In this document: positions 20,035 through 30,159 of the stretch, in pieces
How the letters are laid out: the number at the start of each line of letters is the position of its first letter
Position numbering within the stretch: position 1 is the stretch's first letter
Source: Geomonas paludis
Lineage (GTDB): Bacteria > Desulfobacterota > Desulfuromonadia > Geobacterales > Geobacteraceae
Direction: 5' to 3'
Assembly: GCF_014193585.1 (NCBI RefSeq)
Contig: NZ_BLXY01000006.1
Span: forward strand, 62,001-126,000
Length of the DNA stretch: 64,000 bases
Position numbers and translations under genes: made by a program
The notes under the pieces: generated by a model
Databases searched by the model: none
The model's input: only the letters and a program-made list of their open reading frames with translations
What the model was told of the DNA's origin: nothing

Positions 20035-20154
20035 ACCACCCGGCACCGGTGGCGCCTACTCTGAGGGACGCTCTGACGCAGCCATGGCAGACGCTTTCCT
20101 TCGGGTAGCGGGCTGATACACTTGTGCCTCGAAACTTCTACGGAGATAACGTCC

Positions 20155-20877
20155 ATGGAAACGAGAATCGACCAGATCGCACCCGCCCTGTATCGGCTGT
20201 CGACGCACATCGCGAAGATCGACCTTCAGTTCAACCAGTTCCTCGTGCTGGACGACGAGCCGCTTTTATACCACACGGGCTTGCGCGGCATGTTCCCGCA
20301 GGTACGTGACGCCGTGGCCAAGGTGATCGACCCGGCAGCCATCCGCTGGATCGGCTTCAGCCACTTCGAGGCCGACGAATGCGGCTCTCTCAACGATTGG
20401 CTCTCACTCGCCCCCCGCGCACAGGCGGTTGCCGGCACCATCGGTGCGCTGGTCAACATCAACGACTTCACCGGCGGCAAGACGCGCGTCCTCACCGACG
20501 GCGAAGTCCTGACCACGGGGCAGCGCCGGTTCCGCTTCCTGGAGACTCCCCAGGTGCCGCACGGCTGGGATGCAAGCCTGCTTTTCGAGGAACGCGACGC
20601 CGTCCTGTTCAGCTCCGACCTCTTCCTCCAAAACGGCAACCCAGCCCCCCTTACCGAGGACGACATCCTGGAATCGACCCGGCAGACCCTGCTCTCCTAC
20701 GAAGCCGGCCCCCTTCCCCACGCCTACCCCTATACGCCGTACACCGACGCCACCATTCGCAAGCTCGCGGCGCTGGAGCCCAGACTCCTTGCCACCATGC
20801 ACGGCTCCTCCTACAGCGGCGACACGGCAGCGGCGCTGCGTCAGCTGGCCGACCTGTTCGCCCGGCAACTGGGCTAA
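20155..20877 (+). CDS. Flavodiiron/ODP-like metallo-beta-lactamase-fold protein
   Basis: This 240-residue protein has the metallo-beta-lactamase domain found at the N-terminus of flavodiiron proteins. The metal motif HFEADECG (residues about 64-71) is of the HxExD type but has Glu where classic enzymes have His. A later SSDLFLQNG supplies the bridging Asp, and a C-terminal MHGSSYSG supplies the last His. No flavodoxin domain follows, so it resembles stand-alone oxygen-binding di-iron proteins rather than a complete oxygen or NO reductase. The start is set by CGGAG before ATG at 20155. It is a single gene. The substrate (oxygen or NO) is inferred from the family only. Confidence 0.75.
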   Translation: METRIDQIAPALYRLSTHIAKIDLQFNQFLVLDDEPLLYHTGLRGMFPQVRDAVAKVIDPAAIRWIGFSHFEADECGSLNDWLSLAPRAQAVAGTIGALVNINDFTGGKTRVLTDGEVLTTGQRRFRFLETPQVPHGWDASLLFEERDAVLFSSDLFLQNGNPAPLTEDDILESTRQTLLSYEAGPLPHAYPYTPYTDATIRKLAALEPRLLATMHGSSYSGDTAAALRQLADLFARQLG

Positions 20878-20953
20878 CGCCAACATTCCCGCACCCGGGA
20901 ACTGCCCGGAGCCACCCGGGCGCTGCTCGACTGACCAGCGGCGTCCGTCCGTT

Positions 20954-21014
20954 CCCCTCTCCCCTCTCCCCTCTCCCCTCTCCCCTCTCCCCTCTCCCCT
21001 CTCCCCTCTCCCCT
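20954..21014. repeat. CCCCTCT microsatellite, about 8.7 copies
   Basis: A 7-bp unit CCCCTCT is repeated without visible error over 61 bp between two convergent genes. The minus strand carries eight to nine G4 runs spaced by AGA, an ideal G-quadruplex sequence, and copy number is likely to vary by slippage. Confidence 0.95.
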
Positions 21015-21069
21015 GCTCCGCCGGGTCATGCCCCCGCGGAGTCGCCACCTGCTGCCCCCACAAAAATAT

Positions 21070-22503
21070 TCATTTCTGCCCCTGTTCCTGGGGGCAACTT
21101 TCATCTACCTTGAGGCAAGTCTCGGCGAGGAGCCTGATCCCCGCCTCTATGTCGGCAACGGCCATGCCGCCGAAGCCGAGCATGAGGCGGGTCGTGTCAG
21201 GCACGCCATCGGCGCAGGTCGCACTGAACGGGAACAGGTACATGCCGTTGGCCGCGGCACGGCTGATGATGGCGCCCTCCCCGCAAACGGACTCACCCAA
21301 CTGAAGGACCATGTGCAGTCCGGCCCCGGCCCCGATCACGTTGGCGCTGTTGCCGAAGTGCCGATCGATGGCCTTCAGCATGATGTCGTGCTTTTTCTGG
21401 TAAAGGGTGCGCATGCGCCGGATGTGGCGCTCCCAGTAGCCGTGCGCCATGAATTTGGCCATGGCCTTCTGCTCCAGCAGCGAAACTGTCGGGAAGAAGT
21501 CGCGATACAAAGCGTTAAAGCCACCCAGCAGGGAATTCGGCAGCACCAGGTAGGAAAGGCGCAACGCCGGCGAGAGTATTTTGGAGAAGGTTCCCAGGTA
21601 GATGATGTCCGCGTCCGGTCGCAGCCCCTGCAGGGACGGGATCGGTTTACCGTGGTAGCGCAACTCGCTGTCATAATCGTCCTCGATGATCAGGTTGCCG
21701 CCCGATTGAGCCCATTCGATCAGCTTCAGACGGTTGGCGATCGGCATCACCTGCCCCATGGGCATCTGATGTGAAGGGGTGACGTAGGCGATACTGCTAT
21801 CGCCGCCACGCAGCGCGTCCAGATCCATCCCCCCTGCCCCGACCGGAACCGGTACGATGCGGAACCCGTTATTTTGGAACACCGCTCGCGGCAGGTGGTA
21901 TCCCGGATTCTCGACCGCGACCGTGGAGTGACCATCGCGCAGCAGGTGCGCCACCAAGTCCAGGCCGTGTTGCAGCCCGGCACAGATAAAGATCCGCTCC
22001 GGGTCGCACACCACCCCGCGGGAGCGCTCGAGGTACTGTTGGATGTTGCAGCGCAGCTCCCAGTCCCCCTGGACGCTGCCGTAGTGGGACAACTCCCCGG
22101 GACTCTCACGCAGGGACTCCAGGAGGCAGCTACGCCACTGGGCCAGGGGAAAGCCGGAGGGATCGAGGCGTGCGGGGTGGAAGTCATACCTGAAAGTCGG
22201 CGCGGGCCCGGGCGAGGGGCTTTGCTGAAGCGGCGCACGGCTCCGCGTTACGGACGCTGCCAGTTGGTCCAGTGCGGAAACGAAGTAGCCGCTGCGCTGC
22301 CTGCTGTAGATGTAGCCCTCGGCAAACAGCTCCAGGTAGGCGCCCTCGACTGTATTGCGACTGGTGGAGAGCTCGTTCGCCAGATCCCTGACCGATGGGA
22401 GCCTGGTATGGGCAGGGAGCTTTCCTGACAGCACCTGTTCCCTGATCTGGTTGTAGAGTTGCCGGTAGAGAGGAGTCTTGTCGTTGGCATTCAGGATAAA
22501 CAT
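21070..22503 (-). CDS. MocR-family transcriptional regulator (GntR HTH plus aminotransferase-like domain)
   Basis: In this 477-residue protein the N-terminal 75 residues are a GntR winged helix (PLYRQLYNQIREQVLSGKLP, LPSVRDLANELSTSRNTV). After a linker comes a fold-type I aminotransferase domain with the PLP aspartate/tyrosine segment IIEDDYDSELRY and the Schiff-base lysine in YLGTFSKILSPALRL. MocR/PdxR proteins use PLP or amino acid adducts as effectors and usually control a divergent neighbour. Here that is the FMN-binding PNPOx-like protein starting 53 bp away. The C-terminus ends close to the microsatellite. Confidence 0.92.
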   Translation of the reverse strand: MFILNANDKTPLYRQLYNQIREQVLSGKLPAHTRLPSVRDLANELSTSRNTVEGAYLELFAEGYIYSRQRSGYFVSALDQLAASVTRSRAPLQQSPSPGPAPTFRYDFHPARLDPSGFPLAQWRSCLLESLRESPGELSHYGSVQGDWELRCNIQQYLERSRGVVCDPERIFICAGLQHGLDLVAHLLRDGHSTVAVENPGYHLPRAVFQNNGFRIVPVPVGAGGMDLDALRGGDSSIAYVTPSHQMPMGQVMPIANRLKLIEWAQSGGNLIIEDDYDSELRYHGKPIPSLQGLRPDADIIYLGTFSKILSPALRLSYLVLPNSLLGGFNALYRDFFPTVSLLEQKAMAKFMAHGYWERHIRRMRTLYQKKHDIMLKAIDRHFGNSANVIGAGAGLHMVLQLGESVCGEGAIISRAAANGMYLFPFSATCADGVPDTTRLMLGFGGMAVADIEAGIRLLAETCLKVDESCPQEQGQK

Positions 22504-22556
22504 GAACCCGTCCAGTCACACAATGGCTGTGCACGATCAATAACAGGAGGTAAGAA

Positions 22557-22928
22557 ATGATAACCGAGAAGCTGCTTGAAATTCTGAAACAGGATGGCGT
22601 AGTCGCCATCGCCACCTTGGGGGAAGACGGACCGCACCTGGTCAACACCTGGAACAGCTACATCCGCATCTCGGAGGAGGGGCGCATCCTCATTCCCGCC
22701 GGGTACATGAACCGCACCGAGGCCAACGTCGCCTTCAACCCGGCAGTGCTGATCACCGTGGGAAGCAGCAAGGTGCAGGGGCTGCACGGACCCGGCGCCG
22801 GTTTTCTCATCAAGGGTAATGCCGCCTTTATAACGTCCGGACCTGATTTCGATCAACTAAAATCGAAGTTCAACTGGCTGCGCGCCACCCTGGCAGTCAC
22901 CCCCGACGCGGTAACCCAAACCTGGTAA
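22557..22928 (+). CDS. PNPOx-like FMN-binding split-barrel protein
   Basis: The 123-residue length and sequence (AIATLGEDGPHLVNTWNSY, GRILIPAGYMNRTEANVAFN) match the small FMN-binding proteins of the pyridoxamine-5'-phosphate oxidase-like superfamily known from Desulfovibrio. It is cytoplasmic and probably binds FMN as a dimer. The physiological reaction is not known for this subgroup. AGGAGGT lies seven bases before the ATG. The divergent MocR gene, a PLP-sensing regulator family, suggests co-regulation and a possible link to B6 metabolism, which is inference. Confidence 0.8.
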   Translation: MITEKLLEILKQDGVVAIATLGEDGPHLVNTWNSYIRISEEGRILIPAGYMNRTEANVAFNPAVLITVGSSKVQGLHGPGAGFLIKGNAAFITSGPDFDQLKSKFNWLRATLAVTPDAVTQTW

Positions 22929-23103
22929 GCTGCGGCACAGTTGCGCGCGATCGAGATTGGACGCATCCGGACAAAAAGCACGAAAGACCGCATACCAAGG
23001 ACACGACGAAGTGAATACGCGGTCCCTGCAGGACTTGAACAAGAGGCAGGGGCCGTAAGAACAGCAGACGCAGGCAAAGTCATTCACCGGGGCCACAGCA
23101 GCG

Positions 23104-25591
<2,488 letters not shown>

Positions 25592-25653
25592 TGCGCCGGC
25601 GACGGCCCCTCGTGTTCACCCGGCCGGTGGTCATGAAAAATTGCGCTCCAAGC

Positions 25654-25691
25654 GAAACGGTTCAGGAATCCCCTGAACCGTTTCCTTTTTT
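25654..25691 (+). terminator. Rho-independent terminator after katG
   Basis: GAAACGGTTCAGG and CCTGAACCGTTTC pair around a five-base loop and are followed by CTTTTTT. Confidence 0.9.
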
Positions 25692-25790
25692 AGCCTGCAA
25701 GGAGTCATCCCTTCCAGGGCAAGGTCAATGACTGAGGCTGGGGCATTTCGAGGGGGCCGTTTTCCCTATCATTCGACACAATGTTTGTTC

Positions 25791-25820
25791 TTCCCATCCA
25801 TCCTGCGCCCCTTCTATAAT
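25791..25820 (+). promoter_or_regulatory. Possible sigma70-type promoter of the fasciclin gene
   Basis: A perfect -10 hexamer TATAAT at 25815-25820 has only a poor -35 (TTCCCA, 18-bp spacer). It lies 90 bp upstream of the start codon at 25910. Confidence 0.4.
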
Positions 25821-25909
25821 TAAGGCAGTCCCGACAGCACAGCGACCTTATGTAAAAGTGCTACCCACCGGACCATGATCACATGGGCCGGTTGTGAAGG
25901 AGGGAGGAC

Positions 25910-26335
25910 ATGAAAGACATCATCGACACACTGAAGACGGACGGTTCCTTTCAGACCCTGCTCTCGCTGCTGGAGAGCGCCGGGCTGACTGAGAGGCTGC
26001 ACGGCGCGGGAGCCTTTACCCTGTTCGCTCCCAATGACGAGGCATTCACGCGCGTGAAGGTGGAAGTGATCGCGGCCGACAAGGATAAACTGGCCTCACT
26101 CCTCGCCTATCACGTCGTCAAGGGGGCGCACAACTCCGCGCAGATCGCTGAGAACGATCACCTTTTGACCGAGAGCGGCAAATCGCTCAGTGTCCGGACC
26201 CAGGGGGGGCGGCTCGTGATCGACAACGCCCAGTATGTCCGGACCGACATACCTTGCGACAACGGCTTGATCCAGGTCATCGACAACGTCTTCCTGCCCG
26301 AATTTTCCGGCTGGTACTGCGGCGGCTGCTGCTAG
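25910..26335 (+). CDS. Fasciclin (FAS1) domain protein
   Basis: One FAS1 domain fills the 141 residues: FTLFAPNDEAF, LLAYHVVKGAH and the closing GLIQVIDNVFLP are the family landmarks. No signal peptide is visible, unlike many bacterial FAS1 proteins, so the location is uncertain. The tail GWYCGGCC has three cysteines and could bind metal or form disulfides. A strong GAAGGAGGGAGG precedes the ATG. FAS1 domains mediate adhesion or protein-protein contact. The role here is unknown. Confidence 0.88.
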   Translation: MKDIIDTLKTDGSFQTLLSLLESAGLTERLHGAGAFTLFAPNDEAFTRVKVEVIAADKDKLASLLAYHVVKGAHNSAQIAENDHLLTESGKSLSVRTQGGRLVIDNAQYVRTDIPCDNGLIQVIDNVFLPEFSGWYCGGCC

Positions 26336-26425
26336 CCAGACAATTGCCCCCTGCTTTCAGCAGGGCCATCAACGAACGCTTCCTGCACGTCTTCAGCCAT
26401 TCCCCCGGATAGAGGGGAAGCACGA

Positions 26426-26456
26426 GAGGCGCTTGGTCCCCCAGGCGCCTTTTGCA
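26426..26456 (+). terminator. Terminator after the fasciclin gene
   Basis: AGGCGC and GCGCCT pair around a GC-rich loop and are followed by TTTGCATTTT. Confidence 0.65.
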
Positions 26457-26499
26457 TTTTGGCTCCCCGTGTTCAGCTCACCCGGCGATCACCACGCAC

Positions 26500-26527
26500 T
26501 TGAATTCGCTTACGCCAGGGCTATAGT
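26500..26527 (+). promoter_or_regulatory. Sigma70-type promoter of the RCC1 gene
   Basis: TTGAAT and TATAGT are separated by 16 bp and lie about 90 bp upstream of the start codon at 26619. Confidence 0.5.
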
Positions 26528-26618
26528 TGGCGCTGTTTAATTTTCGCCCCCCCAACACGAGCACGACACATCGCCTCACCCGAAGCTGTCACCCCACGAT
26601 CGAGACGGAGGAACGACT

Positions 26619-29600
26619 ATGGAAACTTCGAAACGAGTAGCGTTGGCAATCGTCAGCAGGGCGGCAGGCAGGGTATTGCTGAAGGCGGCGGCGGGACTTC
26701 TTAACGTTCTGCTCCTGGTCGCCTGGGCATCCCCTGCCCTTGCCGCCTCGACCCGGCTCGGGGTGGGGTACGCCCACAGCGCCGCAGTCAAAAACGACGG
26801 GACGGTTTGGACCTGGGGGTACAACGGCAGCGGCCAGTTGGGGGTGGTGGGACCGGACGAGAGCCCATCCCCCCTGCAGGTGCCCGGGCTCTCCGGGATG
26901 AGGGCTGTCGCGCTGGGACAGGAGCATACCTTGGCGCTCAAGGGCGACGGAACGGTATGGGCCTGGGGCGCCAACTCCGGGGGGGAACTGGGCAACGGCA
27001 CCAATACCGCCAGCGCGGTTCCCGGGCGCGTCGCCGGGCTCACCGGGGTCGTCGCCGTTTCAGCGGGAGCATTCAACGGGCTCGCGCTCAAAAGCAACGG
27101 CACCGTCTGGTGCTGGGGCTGGAACAATTCGCGGCAACTGGGCAACGGCTCGGACGTGTTCTGGTCGTCAAGACCGGTACAGGTGACCGGGCTCACGGGG
27201 GTAGTTGCCATCAGCATGGGAACCCGGCACGGCCTGGCGCTGAAAAGCGACGGCACGGTCTGGGCCTGGGGCAGCGGCATCCTCGGCAACGGCTCCCTCT
27301 ATGGAAGCGGCACCCCGGTGAAGGTGTCAGGACTGACTGGCGTCACCCGGATCGCCGCAGGAGACGACCATAGCGCGGCAATAACAAGCGACGGGACGGT
27401 TTGGACCTGGGGCGAAAACGGCTACGGGCAGATCGGCAACGGCACCACCGATAACAGCGTCTTACCGGTAAGGATCTCCGCCCTCGGCGAAGATGTCGCC
27501 GTCATCGCCACGGGTATGTACTTCACCGTGGCCGTCAAGAAGGACGGAACGGTGTGGGGCTGGGGCTGGAACGAACTGGGGCAACTCGGGACCGGCGATA
27601 CCGAAAATACCACCACCCCGCGACATGTAACAACCTTCACCGAGGTAGCAGACGTGGCCGCAGCCGAGAGAAACATGCTGGTGCTGCGCAAGGACAACAC
27701 GGTGTGGGGCTGCGGGATGAACGAGTTCGGCCAGATAGGCAACGGTGGCTACAACTTCAATGCCACGCCGATCAAGCTTAGCAGACTCGGTACCGCGGTT
27801 ACCGCCCTGTCCGCGAGCGTGCTGCACAGCCTCGCCTTGAAAAACGACGGCACCATGTCCGCCTGGGGCTTCAACAACGATGGCCGCCTCGGCAACGGCA
27901 GCACGACCAGCACCTTCGTTCCGGTAACGGTCTCCGGCATCTCAGAAGTGACCGGGATCGCGGCGGGAGGAATATTCAGCCTGGGCTTGAAGAACGACGG
28001 GATCCCGTACGCCTGGGGCTACAACGGCGAAGGATCGCTCGGCAACGGCGGCACCACCGACAGCAAAGTACCTGTCCAGGTGCCGGGTGTCTTCGATGTC
28101 ATCTCGCTGGCGGCGGGTCCCGGTCAGGCGTTGGTGCTTAGAAGAGACGGAACCGTCTGGGGCTGGGGGACAAACGGCTTGGGTGAACTCGGCAACGAGA
28201 CGATCTTCGACCAGAGCAGGATACCCGTCCAGATGACAGGAATCGCCGGTGCGAAGAGCATCTGCGCCGGCGAGTACAAGAGCTTTGTCATTGAACAGGA
28301 TGGCTCCCTCTGGGCCTGCGGCTGGCATATCTTCGGCATGGGAAACGCCCGGAGCACCATCGCCACGAAGCTTCCCGTTGCCGGTGTGGCGGCCATCGCG
28401 GCGGGCAGTAGTACCCACAATGTCATCCTCAAGACCGACGGGACCGTGTGGACCTGGGGAACGAACGAGTACGGACAATTGGGAAACGGTACCGTCGAGG
28501 ACAATTATCTTCCCATACAGGTACAGGGCCTGTCCGGGGTGAAGGCGGTCCAGGCAGGGGGATGGTTCAGTGTCGCCTTGAAAAACGACGGGACCGTGTG
28601 GACCTGGGGGATCAACGGTTCCGGGCAACTGGGCAGCGGCAACACCACCAACAGCACGCGCCCGGTTCAGGTCCAGGGTTTGACCGGTGTGACTGCCATC
28701 GCAAGTGGCAACAGCTATACCCTGGCACGCAAGTCCGACGGCACCGCCTGGGGCTGGGGCGACAACTTCATGGGGCAGTTGGCGATCAACCCCGGCTGGG
28801 CCCCGATCAAGACGCTCATCACCCTCGGGCCACAGCTTTACACACTAAGCGGCAAGGTGGTTTCCGAGGGAACCGGCCTTCCCCTCACCGGGGTAGCCGT
28901 TTCCATAGCAGGGAAATCCGCGACCACGACCACCACCGGCAACTTCAGCATCACCGGCATCCCCGCCGGAACCTATACGCTCACCATCTACAAGTCCGGA
29001 TACGTGACCAAGACCTACACCGGCTATGTCATGAGCGCAGACAGAACCGGCATCACCTTCCATCTCGCCCCCGCGTCGAGCTACTCCATAAGCGGTGTCG
29101 TGCGCAGCGGTAGCAGCACGGGGCCTGTTCTTCCCGGAGCCACGGTGTCCATAGCGGGAAAGACCTCCACGACCACGAGCACCGGCAGTTTCAGCATAAC
29201 CGGCATACCGGCCGGGACCTATACGCTCACCATCTACAAGTTCGGATACGTGACCAGGACCTACACGGGGTACGTCGTGAGCGGCAACCGCACCGGTCTG
29301 CTCTACTACCTGGTTCCGGCCCCGACCTACTCCCTGAGCGGCACGGTGCGCATCGGTAGCAGCACCGGCCCCGCCCTTTCCGGCGCCGCCCTCGGCATAG
29401 CGGGGAAATCCGCGACCACCACGAGCACCGGAAGTTTCAGCATCACCGGCATCCCCGGCGGAACTTACACGCTCACCATCTACAAGACCGGGTATGTGAC
29501 CAAGACGTACAGCGGATACGTTGTCAACGGCAACCGGTCGGGACTCGTCTTTTACCTGGTCCCGGCCCCCACATTCAGCGTCAGCGGCATGGTGCGTGCC

Positions 29601-29837
29601 GGCAGTTCGAGCGGCCCCGGCCTGGCGGGAGCAACGGTAGCCATGGCCGGCAAAACGGCGACCACCACGAGCGCCGGCACCTATAACCTCTCCGGCATCC
29701 CTGCGGGGACCTACACGGTCACCATCTCGAAGTCGGGGTACACGACCAGGAAGGTCACGGGATTCGCGGTCAGCGGCAATCGGACCGGTGTGACCTTCTA
29801 CCTGGTATCGGCAGCGCTTCGATCCGCCATTAGGTGA
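26619..29837 (+). CDS. Secreted RCC1-repeat protein with four carboxypeptidase-regulatory-like repeats
   Basis: This 1,072-residue protein has an N-terminal signal peptide (VLLLVAWASPALAAS, cleavage near residue 43). Residues about 45-740 hold roughly 14 RCC1-type repeats of about 50 residues (LKNDGTVWTWGYNGSGQLG), enough for two seven-bladed propellers. Residues about 745-1065 are four near-identical repeats of 78-82 residues (YTLSGKVVSEGTGLPLTGVA and SITGIPAGTYTLTIYKSGYV), the beta-sandwich seen in carboxypeptidase regulatory domains. No catalytic domain, LPXTG motif or PEP-CTERM is visible. It is probably an extracellular or surface adhesin-like protein. GGAGG precedes the ATG. The near-identical repeats imply recent internal duplication. 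It resembles the broken RCC1 gene at 5.4-7.1 kb. Confidence 0.85.
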   Translation: METSKRVALAIVSRAAGRVLLKAAAGLLNVLLLVAWASPALAASTRLGVGYAHSAAVKNDGTVWTWGYNGSGQLGVVGPDESPSPLQVPGLSGMRAVALGQEHTLALKGDGTVWAWGANSGGELGNGTNTASAVPGRVAGLTGVVAVSAGAFNGLALKSNGTVWCWGWNNSRQLGNGSDVFWSSRPVQVTGLTGVVAISMGTRHGLALKSDGTVWAWGSGILGNGSLYGSGTPVKVSGLTGVTRIAAGDDHSAAITSDGTVWTWGENGYGQIGNGTTDNSVLPVRISALGEDVAVIATGMYFTVAVKKDGTVWGWGWNELGQLGTGDTENTTTPRHVTTFTEVADVAAAERNMLVLRKDNTVWGCGMNEFGQIGNGGYNFNATPIKLSRLGTAVTALSASVLHSLALKNDGTMSAWGFNNDGRLGNGSTTSTFVPVTVSGISEVTGIAAGGIFSLGLKNDGIPYAWGYNGEGSLGNGGTTDSKVPVQVPGVFDVISLAAGPGQALVLRRDGTVWGWGTNGLGELGNETIFDQSRIPVQMTGIAGAKSICAGEYKSFVIEQDGSLWACGWHIFGMGNARSTIATKLPVAGVAAIAAGSSTHNVILKTDGTVWTWGTNEYGQLGNGTVEDNYLPIQVQGLSGVKAVQAGGWFSVALKNDGTVWTWGINGSGQLGSGNTTNSTRPVQVQGLTGVTAIASGNSYTLARKSDGTAWGWGDNFMGQLAINPGWAPIKTLITLGPQLYTLSGKVVSEGTGLPLTGVAVSIAGKSATTTTTGNFSITGIPAGTYTLTIYKSGYVTKTYTGYVMSADRTGITFHLAPASSYSISGVVRSGSSTGPVLPGATVSIAGKTSTTTSTGSFSITGIPAGTYTLTIYKFGYVTRTYTGYVVSGNRTGLLYYLVPAPTYSLSGTVRIGSSTGPALSGAALGIAGKSATTTSTGSFSITGIPGGTYTLTIYKTGYVTKTYSGYVVNGNRSGLVFYLVPAPTFSVSGMVRAGSSSGPGLAGATVAMAGKTATTTSAGTYNLSGIPAGTYTVTISKSGYTTRKVTGFAVSGNRTGVTFYLVSAALRSAIR

Positions 29838-29870
29838 AGGGTCCCGAATAATCACAAGTAGACCCAGCCC

Positions 29871-29894
29871 GCGGTGCGGAGCCCTCCGCACCGC
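29871..29894 (+). terminator. Hairpin after the RCC1 gene
   Basis: A perfect 10-bp stem GCGGTGCGGA / TCCGCACCGC with a 4-nt loop lies 34 bp after the stop. No T-run follows, so termination may be partial or Rho-assisted. The remaining spacer to 30159 shows no further gene. Confidence 0.5.
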
Positions 29895-30159
29895 GACACT
29901 ACACCCTCTTGTTCACGCAGCGACAAGGAGTCGCTACGCACACCTCGTCAGGTGGCTCAAAGGCCACGGTGGCGACAAACTTCCCCACATCCCGACGCAC
30001 AGGCACATCGCCCTGCAGCCAAAGTACGCGGTGGTGCAATGACCCGCCGTATTTCTACTTGCGCACAATTGTCGGATGGTAGTACGCTCGACTGCGACTG
30101 CAATGTCGCAGCTCAGCCGGTATCTTTTGCTCCACCTGCCCCAGGAGGACCAGCCCCTT

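Noticed and set aside
29895-30159. Possible cyclic-di-GMP riboswitch upstream of the histidine kinase gene
   Set aside because: The spacer was scanned for the conserved GEMM core elements and none were found in the right order. Only short hairpins are visible.
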